In this document: one piece after another, positions 8,381-15,799 of the stretch
Layout of the letters: each line of letters begins with the position of its first letter
How positions within the stretch are numbered: position 1 is the first letter of the stretch
Source of the DNA: a virus
Reading direction: 5' to 3' (one strand)
IMG/VR virus record: IMGVR_UViG_3300022208_000006
Span: 1-50,251 of that record
Length of the DNA stretch: 50,251 nucleotides
The notes under the pieces: model-generated
Databases searched by the model: none
Told to the model about the DNA's origin: nothing
The model's input: the letters and a program-made list of their open reading frames with translations, nothing else
Translations under genes and position numbers: made by a program

Positions 8381-8779
8381 TCAGGATTGACATATTTCAG
8401 GATTCTCAAATCGGTTTCCAACGATTTCCACCGTGCAAAATTTCATGCCAATGTAATATTTTAATTCACAGGATTTCCCCAACATTGTTACGCAGTAGCA
8501 TCCGTCTTCAAAAAACACTTCTGACTTAACAGGGTTAGCACCACCCTCAATAGCAATAATATCTTTTTCGTAAATTTTTTTGTCGCTATCGTCCTTGAGG
8601 CCGATGTACTCACCCAAGGTTTCCGGTCTTATATTATACGCCCACGGTTGCCCCGCACGATTTGAAATATAATATCCTTTTGGCGGTTGGTGTCCTGTGG
8701 TCTTTCCTTGAGATATTGATAGAAGTCCATAATACCAATTACCATTTATATCCATTCCCTTAAACTCTATCTCTCGCAT
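8381..8779 (-). CDS. YopX family phage protein
   Basis: 132 residues after GGAGAAGAAAG. The YopX signature is clear: REIEFKG at the start, G-x-WYYG, then ETLGEYIGLKDD, SDKKIYEKDIIAIEGG. YopX proteins are common in temperate phages of Firmicutes and others; their molecular role is unknown. Near the end of the leftward early operon. Confidence 0.85.
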   Translation of the reverse strand: MREIEFKGMDINGNWYYGLLSISQGKTTGHQPPKGYYISNRAGQPWAYNIRPETLGEYIGLKDDSDKKIYEKDIIAIEGGANPVKSEVFFEDGCYCVTMLGKSCELKYYIGMKFCTVEIVGNRFENPEICQS

Positions 8780-8798
8780 CTTTCTTCTCCTTAATTGT

Positions 8799-8815
8799 CA
8801 CCACCCTATCAAACA
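8799..8815. repeat. 17-bp direct repeat, copy 1
   Basis: CACCACCCTATCAAACA, identical to 10797-10813. On the minus strand this copy lies in a tiny frame (ATG overlapping the preceding stop) that begins MFDRVV, the same residues as the end of the integrase gene. Confidence 0.7.
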
Positions 8816-8992
8816 TTATTCTGTTTTGAGTTTTATAATATGTAATAATGTTTTGCATTCTTTACATTCACATTCCTTTAAATGAAATTCATATATATCT
8901 TCACTTCCACATTCAGGGCAATAATCACTATCATATTTCCACACAGATAGACACGCATTACATTTTTGTTTATATCCGGTGCTTTCTCGCAT
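8816..8992 (-). CDS. Zinc-ribbon microprotein
   Basis: 58 residues from ATG 8992, chosen over GTG 9037 because AGGAT lies just upstream. Ligand pairs are CNAC, CPEC and a later CECKEC, enough for a ribbon. It overlaps the end of the upstream gene by 23 nt. Function unknown. Confidence 0.5.
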   Translation of the reverse strand: MRESTGYKQKCNACLSVWKYDSDYCPECGSEDIYEFHLKECECKECKTLLHIIKLKTE

Positions 8993-9197
8993 TTCTATCC
9001 TCATTTGTTTTAATAAAATGTTCGGATGATTCTTCACAAGCTAATATTTGCGAGCCTATTGGAGCAGGGTGTTCTTTTGTGACCCTACGAACCCACTCTC
9101 TAAAGTCGTTGTGAGACTCAAATTCCTCCATATCTACCTGTGCAATAAACTCATTTGGTTTATCTTTGAATTGCCAATGTAATTGTATTAATTTCAT
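8970..9197 (-). CDS. Hypothetical protein
   Basis: 75 residues with AAGGAGAGAG before ATG. Strand-helix arrangement (KLIQLHWQFKDK, FESHNDFREWVRRV) looks like a small alpha/beta fold. Not recognised; part of the leftward operon. Confidence 0.5.
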   Translation of the reverse strand: MKLIQLHWQFKDKPNEFIAQVDMEEFESHNDFREWVRRVTKEHPAPIGSQILACEESSEHFIKTNEDRNARKHRI

Positions 9198-9212
9198 ATT
9201 TTACTCTCTCCT

Positions 9213-9443
9213 TTATGTCAGGATTGACATTTCTCCATAGGTTTCTTGAAACATAATCTTTCTATATTTGGTCATATTTAATTTGGTGCTTAATATTTGT
9301 GGTTGATACTTCCCACTTCCACGGCTTTCATATTCAGCCGTTGCATTTATCTTGGCTTCAATTAGGGTATCATACACCCCCAGGAGATAAGAATGGCTTT
9401 CAGTGTCCCCGAAACGATACATCAGCACTACATATAAATCCAT
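9213..9443 (-). CDS. Hypothetical protein
   Basis: 76 residues with GAAGGAGGGA upstream of ATG. Pattern YVVLMYRFGDTESHSYLLGV then TLIEAKINATAEYESRG suggests a beta-hairpin plus helix of the kind seen in small phage proteins. No known function. Confidence 0.5.
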   Translation of the reverse strand: MDLYVVLMYRFGDTESHSYLLGVYDTLIEAKINATAEYESRGSGKYQPQILSTKLNMTKYRKIMFQETYGEMSILT

Positions 9444-9455
9444 GATGTCCCTCCT

Positions 9456-9647
9456 TCAATTAACAATCTTTCCCAATACCGATCTTATATACTCATATTC
9501 CCATGGCATAATTTCTATTTTTTCACAACAATTGTCACAAATTAAATAATATCTATCTTCTGGAAATGGAGTTTCACCTTGCCAATATTCCTCAACTTTA
9601 TGTGTAGCTACCATTTCTGTTTTGCATTGTTGACAGTTTGTTTCCAT
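9456..9647 (-). CDS. Zinc-ribbon microprotein
   Basis: 63 residues after GGAGGGGAAGGA. CQQC at residues 5-8 and CDNCC near 38-42 form a probable zinc site; the C-terminal half is helical and acidic. Unknown role, one of many such proteins here. Confidence 0.55.
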   Translation of the reverse strand: METNCQQCKTEMVATHKVEEYWQGETPFPEDRYYLICDNCCEKIEIMPWEYEYIRSVLGKIVN

Positions 9648-9704
9648 TCCTTCCCCTCCTTCTGGCAGATTCAGGCAATGTCCGATTACCTTAAGGTGTT
9701 AGTG

Positions 9705-9863
9705 CTAATCATCTGTCCAATAACTTAATTCATCATTGGCAGCATCTTCTGGATCAAACTCTTGGTCGTGTGGTATCCCTGCATTATATGTATCAACAGC
9801 AAAATCTGAGTCTAATCCACGCTTTATTAATTGTTTAATATATCGTTCTCTCCACGAATCCAT
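9705..9863 (-). CDS. Small acidic protein
   Basis: 52 residues from ATG 9863, chosen because CGGGAGGAAGGGAAG lies directly upstream; the longer frame to 9923 has no site. The helix DSWRERYIKQLIKRGLDS is followed by a very acidic tail. Unknown. Confidence 0.5.
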   Translation of the reverse strand: MDSWRERYIKQLIKRGLDSDFAVDTYNAGIPHDQEFDPEDAANDELSYWTDD

Positions 9864-9900
9864 CTTCCCTTCCTCCCGCAGTTCTTGGTTGAACACGATT

Positions 9901-10233
9901 TTAAGGCTTGTAACTATCTGCATTGGTTATTTCTTTTTTTGGAACAATCACATAACCGCAATCATTGAGTGCTTTGTGTAAAAATCCCATACCGCAATTT
10001 GATCCAAACCACTGAATAACCGTTGCAACAATTACAGCTTCACGTTGTGTAATTTTAAAAACAAACCTACGAATCCATCCATATTTATCAGTACTGATAA
10101 ACAGGTCTTGTAATTGACCAAATCCGTGATTGATCGCCTTCATGTTTGCATTCTCACTCTCCCAAAGATCAGCAAATGCCTTTTCTCTTGGGTTGTGTTT
10201 TAACCGCCGTCTGAATATTCCCTTATGTACCAT
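9901..10233 (-). CDS. Conserved-looking phage hypothetical protein
   Basis: 110 residues. The C-terminal part (REAVIVATVIQWFGSNCG, then GFLHKALNDCGY) resembles a recurring phage ORF motif of no known function. AAGGAGGT lies unusually close to ATG, so the true start is uncertain. First gene after a 150-nt gap on the upstream side. Confidence 0.5.
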   Translation of the reverse strand: MVHKGIFRRRLKHNPREKAFADLWESENANMKAINHGFGQLQDLFISTDKYGWIRRFVFKITQREAVIVATVIQWFGSNCGMGFLHKALNDCGYVIVPKKEITNADSYKP

Positions 10234-10384
10234 ACCTCCTTCCTTTCACGCAGAATCTCGCAGGAACTATTTTTGCGTAATTCTAACTAATTTATATTAT
10301 TACACATAACTACTTGTGGTCATTACATATTACAATGAGCAGATAAGAAATCTTAAAGAAAAATCAAATCGTTAATGCCTAAAA

Positions 10385-10786
10385 CTATTTGGCAGATTCT
10401 AGCAGAAATCCCATTCTGCAAAGTTGACAATCACATCTATTAGAATTTTTACAAACCCATTTTTTGTATTTCCGTTCCCACATTTTGCTGTAATACCTAT
10501 TCCAATAATCAGCCTTATTTTCTTCACTTCTTTCACATAATTTAAAAAACAAATTTGATACTGCTTTAAATGATTTAGCGAGTAAGGTACAGGCTATCTT
10601 ATTTCTATTTAATACTGTTACAGACCATACCTTATCAGATCCTACCCATGCTTGAGCAGACCAGAATGGATGTTTATCTTTTTCTATAAATTTACAATGG
10701 ACTCCTAATTTCTTTCGAGTTAAAGTCACATCCTCCCATCCCATTTCTTGGTCAATGGCATTTAATATATTATCGTCGTAATTCAT
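10385..10786 (-). CDS. Hypothetical protein with C-terminal Cys cluster
   Basis: 133 residues, start inside the end of the integrase gene with GGGGATAAGAG upstream. Basic, Trp-rich centre (YWNRYYSKMWERKYKKW) then CDCQLC near the end, a possible metal site. Function unknown; translationally coupled to the integrase. Confidence 0.5.
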   Translation of the reverse strand: MNYDDNILNAIDQEMGWEDVTLTRKKLGVHCKFIEKDKHPFWSAQAWVGSDKVWSVTVLNRNKIACTLLAKSFKAVSNLFFKLCERSEENKADYWNRYYSKMWERKYKKWVCKNSNRCDCQLCRMGFLLESAK

Positions 10787-11870
10787 CTCTTATCCCCACC
10801 ACCCTATCAAACACCCCCCGCTTTACCTCAACAACGGCATTCTCCCTATATTTCTCAAGAGTTTGAAGGCTGATGTCTGCCGCTACTGCAAGATCAGCAT
10901 CAGAAATACCATCCCTACGGGCTTGTGTAATTGATGAGTGTTTGAGTATGTTGTAAAGGTTTATGTCGGCTTCATTCGCTTTTTTCAGCGCCCTTTTCAG
11001 AATTGAGGTCATGGTCGATTTCGTGTAATGCTTGGTTTTGGTCTTTCCGTATGGGTTTACGAAATAAAACGGGCTGAATGACTTAGCCATTTGCTCCATA
11101 TAGGGCTTAAACGCCCTGGCGCATGGTACGGTATAGTCTTTTTCGGTCTTGGTATAGTCAACGAGTTTGGACAGGACAAAACCACGCTTAATAGACCATG
11201 TCCCATCCTCAAAATCGGACTTGTAAAGTGCCATTGCTTCACCTGGCCGGCGCATATGAAAATAGCACCACACGAAAATAGGCTGATGACATTTCGGCAT
11301 TGCATGAAACACGTTAAATGCTCGGTCAACCGGAAGCCACTTGATAGGCTTCTTTTGAATCTTGAAATCCGACTTCCTTGGAAACTCCGGCACGATTTCA
11401 ATCATCCGGCTACGCTTTGCCTGATGATATGCCGACTTTAAAACTGCGAGGACGGTCAGTTTTCCCATGCCTTTAATTGGCAACTGATTCGCAAATTCTA
11501 ACAATATCTGAAAATCAATCTCATGCAGGGCTATGTTTTTTTTATCAAACCAGGGGCGGATGTGGTTCCTAAGAAATCCTCTCCACGAATAATACGTGTT
11601 CGCAGATAGATTGGGTCGTTGTGACTCAAGAAAAGCATCAAGGAATCCCCCGACATCAGATTTTCTCTTTGACCATTTATTAATATTGAATATGCCTCTC
11701 CGCCAGTCTGAGTACATAGCCCCATGTATGGCATTAGCGTGATTCTGATGCCAAAAGTGGTTCCCATCTAAATCCCTCCATATCTTATAGGGTTTCTTGG
11801 TAAATTCGTCATACCAACTGATATACCATCTGCCTGTACCTTTGTCTTGACACACCTTTCCCTTTTCCAT
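10770..11870 (-). CDS. int: Tyrosine recombinase / phage integrase, divergent active site
   Basis: 366 residues from ATG 11870, chosen for AAGGAGGACTGG just upstream. The N-terminus resembles an arm-binding domain (GRWYISWYDEFTKKPYKIW), followed by a core-binding SAM-like domain and a catalytic domain. Arg I is in FHMRRPGEAMAL and the nucleophile is probably Tyr in QTLEKYREN. The usual HxLRH box reads YNILKHSS, so the first His and second Arg are replaced, and the later His is not evident. The fold is clear but activity is uncertain. Its role would be site-specific integration; no att core could be assigned. Confidence 0.75.
   Translation of the reverse strand: MEKGKVCQDKGTGRWYISWYDEFTKKPYKIWRDLDGNHFWHQNHANAIHGAMYSDWRRGIFNINKWSKRKSDVGGFLDAFLESQRPNLSANTYYSWRGFLRNHIRPWFDKKNIALHEIDFQILLEFANQLPIKGMGKLTVLAVLKSAYHQAKRSRMIEIVPEFPRKSDFKIQKKPIKWLPVDRAFNVFHAMPKCHQPIFVWCYFHMRRPGEAMALYKSDFEDGTWSIKRGFVLSKLVDYTKTEKDYTVPCARAFKPYMEQMAKSFSPFYFVNPYGKTKTKHYTKSTMTSILKRALKKANEADINLYNILKHSSITQARRDGISDADLAVAADISLQTLEKYRENAVVEVKRGVFDRVVGIRDELRR
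10797..10813. repeat. 17-bp direct repeat, copy 2
   Basis: Identical to 8799-8815. On the minus strand it encodes the FDRVV near the integrase C-terminus. Confidence 0.7.
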
Positions 11871-11908
11871 TTTCCAGTCCTCCTTTTGAGTAGGTTCAAA
11901 AGAAGTGC

Positions 11909-11936
11909 TGTATAATTTTTTTGGCAAGGGTGTCAA
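11909..11936 (-). promoter_or_regulatory. Candidate integrase promoter
   Basis: On the minus strand TTGACA (11936-11931), 16-bp spacer, TATACA (11914-11909), about 40 nt before the integrase ATG and within the gap after the upstream gene. A good -35 and a moderate -10. Confidence 0.45.
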
Positions 11937-11937
11937 A

Positions 11938-12477
11938 TTATTCCTTTATCTTTGGCGGTGCCATTGGCATTATTGCAGCTTTTAAACCATTTTTAACAAA
12001 AACAACGGGGTCTCTTTCCTTGCCGACATAACAATCAAAATAAAAACCAAATCTCAAAAGATCCCAAAGAAAACCATAATGTAAATGATTGTTCTCAAAT
12101 TTTCTCAAGATGTATGCAAATACATTTGAGCACTCAAAATCATAATCCGCCCAAACAAGAAATGGTTCGACATCAGCGGGAGTTAATATCTTTTCGATGG
12201 GCGGATAATCTCGATCAATATTTTCATTTCTTTTTAAAAAAATATGATCTGGAGAATCGAGAATGACACTATAATATCCATTTACATATCCACCATCCTT
12301 ACTTTTAAATGTGTGAATCCGTTTTCCGTCAGTGCAAATTAAAAAATTGTTTTCGATATACAAATGGATCACATGATATCTTTTTTCTCCAGAGCATTTT
12401 GATAATGCCGATATCAACCATCTAAAAACTTGAAAGTCTGGATGCTTTTTTTTGATGTCAATTATTTCAACTCCCAC
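11938..12477 (-). CDS. DNA sliding-clamp-like (DnaN-related) protein
   Basis: 179 residues, GTG start with GGGGGATTT upstream. ICTDGKRIHTF matches the TDGxRLH turn of bacterial beta clamps, IDRDYPPIEKIL matches their YP segment, and the C-terminus LKAAIMPMAPPK resembles the clamp's terminal MPMRL strand. It is about half a normal clamp (about 370 residues), so it may be a reduced phage clamp or a clamp-fold protein with another role. The call rests on these three motifs. Confidence 0.45.
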   Translation of the reverse strand: MGVEIIDIKKKHPDFQVFRWLISALSKCSGEKRYHVIHLYIENNFLICTDGKRIHTFKSKDGGYVNGYYSVILDSPDHIFLKRNENIDRDYPPIEKILTPADVEPFLVWADYDFECSNVFAYILRKFENNHLHYGFLWDLLRFGFYFDCYVGKERDPVVFVKNGLKAAIMPMAPPKIKE

Positions 12478-12490
12478 AAATCCCCCTTTC

Positions 12491-12521
12491 GCCCGGATAG
12501 GCTCCGGGCTAGCCTTTATCC
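12491..12521 (-). promoter_or_regulatory. Two mutually exclusive hairpins in the 12477-12528 gap
   Basis: GCCCGG (12491-12496) pairs with CCGGGC (12504-12509). Alternatively GGATAGGCT (12495-12503) pairs with AGCC plus TATCC (12511-12521, two bases bulged). Both lie in the leader of the clamp-like gene; no T-run follows, so it is not a classic terminator. Confidence 0.4.
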
Positions 12522-12527
12522 TGCCGA

Positions 12528-12995
12528 TTAAACAAAACTCAAATATTGATCTACAAGTTCGTTCATTCTTTCCGGTGTTATCTTGCCGCCATAAACATTC
12601 TTGATTAATAAATCCACCGTTTTTGAATACAAATCTCTAAAGGCTTGCTCATCCATTTTAGCAAACGATATGCTGTCCGCTTCGACCCGTGATGAACCAT
12701 CAAGCCGCACAACAACAGAATAAAAGCCGCATAGAATAGCAATATCCTTTCTAAACCTGTCGAAGTTTTTTTCTGGTTTCCCATATTTTGAATTTATTTC
12801 TCCCGGTTCCCAATTCTCAAAAGCGATATTTAAAAGAGCAAAATATTTCTTGTGTCTCCAAAGCTGTCGCCTGCGTTTCCAGGGAGCTTTTACATCGTCA
12901 CCGATTTTATTTTTCTTATCCCATTCTACTGCCAATTCATTTGAACAATAATATGTTTGGGGTTTTATCTTTGTTAAGATTATTAAATCCTTCAT
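12528..12995 (-). CDS. DUF1367-family phage protein
   Basis: 155 residues from ATG 12995, which overlaps the upstream stop (TAATG); a longer start at 13037 is less likely. The conserved stretch HKKYFALLNIAFENW, then FRKDIAILCGFY is typical of DUF1367, found among phage recombination/replication genes. Molecular role unknown. Confidence 0.65.
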   Translation of the reverse strand: MKDLIILTKIKPQTYYCSNELAVEWDKKNKIGDDVKAPWKRRRQLWRHKKYFALLNIAFENWEPGEINSKYGKPEKNFDRFRKDIAILCGFYSVVVRLDGSSRVEADSISFAKMDEQAFRDLYSKTVDLLIKNVYGGKITPERMNELVDQYLSFV

Positions 12996-13234
12996 TATAA
13001 GTTCCCACTCTCTATTAAAGCATGGCATTTCCAACACACAATCTCGCCATTTTCTTCCGAATCATCCCCACCAGCACCCTTTGACTTGATATGGTGGAAA
13101 TGCGTGGTTTCCGGTGGGGTGTATAAATTGCATCTTCCACATCTTTGGAACTGCTTATTCCACATCATTGTCTTGAGCTTGACGTATTCATCCCTGGTCA
13201 GCTTGATTCGCTTCTTTTTGGGGATTGGGTTCAT
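12995..13234 (-). CDS. Small HNH-type endonuclease
   Basis: 79 residues. CGRC and CWKC form the zinc frame and HFHHIKSKGAGGD with HALIE gives the beta-beta-alpha metal fold of compact HNH nucleases, which nick or cut DNA. Lysine-rich N-terminus (PKKKRIKLTRDEYVKLK). It has a weak binding site and sits between recombination-type genes, so a role in phage recombination is as likely as homing. Confidence 0.65.
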   Translation of the reverse strand: MNPIPKKKRIKLTRDEYVKLKTMMWNKQFQRCGRCNLYTPPETTHFHHIKSKGAGGDDSEENGEIVCWKCHALIESGNL

Positions 13235-13246
13235 TGCTTAATAGAT

Positions 13247-13498
13247 TTATTTCCTTGCTATACCGAAAAAATTATTATATTCAGCAAGTGGAGTCCATTC
13301 ATTATATCTGTTTATTTCTTCTTCTGTGAATGCTAATGATTCAGGATTTAGAATTAGATAAAAAGCGCCCAATATTTTAGCCATTTCTTGTTTTGTGTAA
13401 GGTTCTTTCTGGTGAAATGATTTACCATTTTTATCACAGAAAATTCCTCTATTTCCATCCGAACACCAATCAACAGTAATGAAATGCTTTTTCTTCAT
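13247..13498 (-). CDS. Conserved-looking phage hypothetical protein
   Basis: 83 residues after AAGGAGAAAGAA. HFITVDWCSDGNRGIFCD at the N-terminus and a final WTPLAEYNNFFGIA are patterns that recur in small phage proteins of unknown role. Its ATG overlaps the TGA of the 38-residue gene upstream. Confidence 0.55.
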   Translation of the reverse strand: MKKKHFITVDWCSDGNRGIFCDKNGKSFHQKEPYTKQEMAKILGAFYLILNPESLAFTEEEINRYNEWTPLAEYNNFFGIARK

Positions 13499-13611
13499 TT
13501 CTTTCTCCTTGGGCAGTCTCTACACCACACCCTAATCTTCCATGCCTCACGGCAGAAGGATTTGTAATATGAAACGGACTTGTCATGTAGGCATTTGTAG
13601 GCTCTTTTCAT
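13495..13611 (-). CDS. 38-residue basic Cys-rich protein
   Basis: The start overlaps the stop of the upstream gene (TAATG) and the stop overlaps the next start (ATGA), so it is locked into the operon on both sides. Four Cys (C7, C20, C30, C33) and ten or more Lys/Arg suggest a nucleic-acid-binding zinc microprotein. Confidence 0.5.
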   Translation of the reverse strand: MKRAYKCLHDKSVSYYKSFCREAWKIRVWCRDCPRRKK

Positions 13612-14204
13612 TATCTTGCCCACTCAGGTGGTTCACCAAGTGGAACACCGTCCGAAAATGTGTCAATAGGTTCGGGCATCTTTATCGGCTCTGTGTTTGG
13701 TTTGGGATTGCCGTTAATAATCTTCATCATTTTCATTCCGGTTCTCACCACGATTTCCGCAAGGTCTTCCACATTCATTTGCCCGTAATCCTGATTCAAT
13801 GGCATAGCGGCAACCATCAAATCCTTGGCGTATGACACATAGAAAGATATGTCTTTATTGCTGATCGTTGGCTGTGGGGCATCTGAGCGAGTCTGAGGGG
13901 GTTTTTTGTTGTTGCCCACCATTTCATTTATGGCTGATTCGGTTTGTTGCTTATCAAGAAACACTTCCTTGACGTTATAATTGGTAAATCCGTCCTTTGT
14001 CTTTTCTTCATACTTCATCATTTTAAGACGCATTCCCTTTGTCGGAATGAATGACGATTTTTCGGGCTTGAAATATGTAAAATACCTGTCATCTCCATTA
14101 ACTTTAAAGCTATAGAGATCCCAATGACCATAATCGTTGTCGCCCTCACTTTTTTTCTTTGCCCAACTAATCGTTACGTCTGGTAGAAATTCAAATTCTT
14201 CCAT
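13611..14204 (-). CDS. Hypothetical protein, partner of the adjacent nuclease
   Basis: 197 residues, start overlapping the nuclease stop (TAATG). The N-terminal ~90 residues alternate strands (VTISWAKKK, YFTYFKPEK, YNVKEVFL), compatible with an OB-type fold; a Pro-rich linker and a helical second half follow. Position beside a RecB-like nuclease suggests a recombination role such as ssDNA handling, but no family motif is seen. Confidence 0.45.
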   Translation of the reverse strand: MEEFEFLPDVTISWAKKKSEGDNDYGHWDLYSFKVNGDDRYFTYFKPEKSSFIPTKGMRLKMMKYEEKTKDGFTNYNVKEVFLDKQQTESAINEMVGNNKKPPQTRSDAPQPTISNKDISFYVSYAKDLMVAAMPLNQDYGQMNVEDLAEIVVRTGMKMMKIINGNPKPNTEPIKMPEPIDTFSDGVPLGEPPEWAR

Positions 14205-14944
14205 TATCCCCTCGCTTTCTTTGCTATTCTTGGATGCCGTTTAAAATATAAATCAGCCATTGCGTTAAATATGGACAGGTCTTGCTCGTATGTTTTGCTT
14301 GTGTCCTTCCAATCGGGAAGTCCTGTTTCCTTGTCGAGTCTGAGAATACCGCAACCTTGGATTGCTTCAGGAATAATATTGCTTCCTTCTGTTTTCGCCC
14401 ACCGATAAGCCGCAACCTGATACTTCATCTCTGGATAATGTGCCTTTGAAGACTTCCAATCTATGACATACAGCTTGTCATTAAAGTATCCGTAGAAATC
14501 AAGCGTACCCGCCCAATCGGCACCATAGACCGTCTGCTCTAATGATATGGGTTTGAGGTTGTGTTCATTCTCCCATTCATGGAACGCAAGAATTGCTTGT
14601 TGTGCTTCTTTACTTGAAATATGGCAAGCTGTTCCATTCATAAGATAGCGCTCAATATAATTATGAACCTCACTCCCAATATCTAATGCTTTCTGGCTGA
14701 CTTTGCGGAAGTTGAAACGGGCATCATTGAGTTGATTTTCATCGACTTCCCACAAAACTTTTTGCATTACTCCATTAACCCTATCCCATGTTGGTCTTCC
14801 ATTTTCTTTAATCCATTCACATACTTGATTTGCAGACCATTGCATAAGGGGTGCGCTTGAATCTGTACAATCGCTTATGATTTCAGTAACCGAGGGAATT
14901 ACCTTCTTGCCTTTTGGGTCGTCTTGTCTTGGGTATCGGGGCAT
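14204..14944 (-). CDS. PD-(D/E)XK (RecB/Cas4-like) nuclease
   Basis: 246 residues. Ordered motifs: IPSVTEII, GSEVHNYIERYL (His of motif I), EQTVYGADWAGTLDFYG (Asp of motif II), YVIDWKSSK (D-x-K catalytic core) and YQVAAYRWA (QxxxY motif). This is the arrangement of RecB-family exonucleases used for double-strand end processing. It starts at a TAATG overlap and is followed by its probable partner gene. Confidence 0.8.
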   Translation of the reverse strand: MPRYPRQDDPKGKKVIPSVTEIISDCTDSSAPLMQWSANQVCEWIKENGRPTWDRVNGVMQKVLWEVDENQLNDARFNFRKVSQKALDIGSEVHNYIERYLMNGTACHISSKEAQQAILAFHEWENEHNLKPISLEQTVYGADWAGTLDFYGYFNDKLYVIDWKSSKAHYPEMKYQVAAYRWAKTEGSNIIPEAIQGCGILRLDKETGLPDWKDTSKTYEQDLSIFNAMADLYFKRHPRIAKKARG

Positions 14945-15099
14945 TAGAAGGGTGTCTCCGAATCATCCAACAGAATCTCAATATGTGTGGTTGGATAGGT
15001 CTTGATGTCTGCCGTTACTGTTCCGTCAAGTTTAAGATCGTTCTTGACCCAAAACTTAATCGCCTTTTCCACGTCCTTTTGCTCTAATATAATTTTCAT
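14944..15099 (-). CDS. 51-residue phage protein
   Basis: ATG has AAAGGAGCGATAG upstream, and its TAA overlaps the nuclease start (TAATG). Sequence MKIILEQKDVEKAIKFWV then a strand (TVTADIKTY) is an alpha/beta miniprotein pattern. Unknown function; sits between a zinc microprotein and the nuclease. Confidence 0.55.
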   Translation of the reverse strand: MKIILEQKDVEKAIKFWVKNDLKLDGTVTADIKTYPTTHIEILLDDSETPF

Positions 15100-15230
15100 C
15101 TATCGCTCCTTTGATATTCTAAAAAGTCAATCTCGTATCCTGGGTCATGACAAACATCGCACAAGTACACCGTGCAGTTGTTTATGTTTCGTGGAGTTCC
15201 CTTGCGTTTGTCGCATTTCTCGCAGTACAT
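15096..15230 (-). CDS. 44-residue zinc-ribbon microprotein
   Basis: CEKC (residues 3-6) and CDVC (near 24-27), with a further Cys at 19, form a probable ribbon. Start and stop overlap both neighbours (TAATG and ATGA). GGGAG lies upstream of ATG. Function unknown. Confidence 0.55.
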   Translation of the reverse strand: MYCEKCDKRKGTPRNINNCTVYLCDVCHDPGYEIDFLEYQRSDR

Positions 15231-15496
15231 TACACACTCCCAAGACCTCGTGCGCCACTAGCATATTGTCGTAGTATTTCTGATGTTGCGGTTCTTATTG
15301 GTTCTTGCATATTATCCTCACGACATGACTGATAATCCTGTTCAATCTTTTCAGGATTATCCAGGTACGCCCTCAACAATTGAATGAGTTGGTCGGAATC
15401 TTTTATTGGTATTTTTACACAACCGACTTCGGCAAGAAAACATCCTGTTGGCTCCTGATTAATGATTATTCTTTTTACTTTTGATCTTTTAAACAT
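15230..15496 (-). CDS. Hypothetical protein
   Basis: 88 residues after GGGGGGAACA. Basic N-terminus and a helical middle (DSDQLIQLLRAYLDNPEKI). Not recognised. Confidence 0.45.
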   Translation of the reverse strand: MFKRSKVKRIIINQEPTGCFLAEVGCVKIPIKDSDQLIQLLRAYLDNPEKIEQDYQSCREDNMQEPIRTATSEILRQYASGARGLGSV

Positions 15497-15505
15497 TGTT
15501 CCCCC

Positions 15506-15586
15506 CTAAAACATAAAAGCAGTTAAAAACAAGCTCATGGCAAACACGCCGATATAAGCCACGAAATCAAAGATTGCGTCTATCAT
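15506..15586 (-). CDS. 26-residue membrane miniprotein
   Basis: ATG has AAGGAATAACCC upstream. After an acidic start (MIDAIFDF) almost all residues are hydrophobic (VAYIGVFAMSLFLTAFMF), one transmembrane helix. It fits between two genes without overlap. Phage membrane miniproteins of this size often modulate host envelope functions; the role here is unknown. Confidence 0.4.
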   Translation of the reverse strand: MIDAIFDFVAYIGVFAMSLFLTAFMF

Positions 15587-15589
15587 GGG

Positions 15590-15787
15590 TTATTCCTTAT
15601 CCGGCACATTTTCCACTTTGCCATATTTTTCAAGAAGTGGTTCAACCTCATCGTCTACGCTGTATCCCCTGTCAAGCAGTTCAACTGCGTTGTGGAGTTG
15701 TCCTTTTGCAAGCATCAACCCAATCGCACCATTTTTTTGAATGTTGTAATCCGCATTCATTAACGCTTCTAATATTGTTACTGACAT
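15590..15787 (-). CDS. Hypothetical protein
   Basis: 65 residues from ATG 15787, chosen for AAGGAGG six nt upstream; the frame continues to 15946 but that part lies in the structured non-coding stretch. Helical and acidic (VTILEALMNADYNI; AVELLDRGY). First gene after the putative RNA. Confidence 0.5.
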   Translation of the reverse strand: MSVTILEALMNADYNIQKNGAIGLMLAKGQLHNAVELLDRGYSVDDEVEPLLEKYGKVENVPDKE

Positions 15788-15799
15788 CCTCATCCTCCT

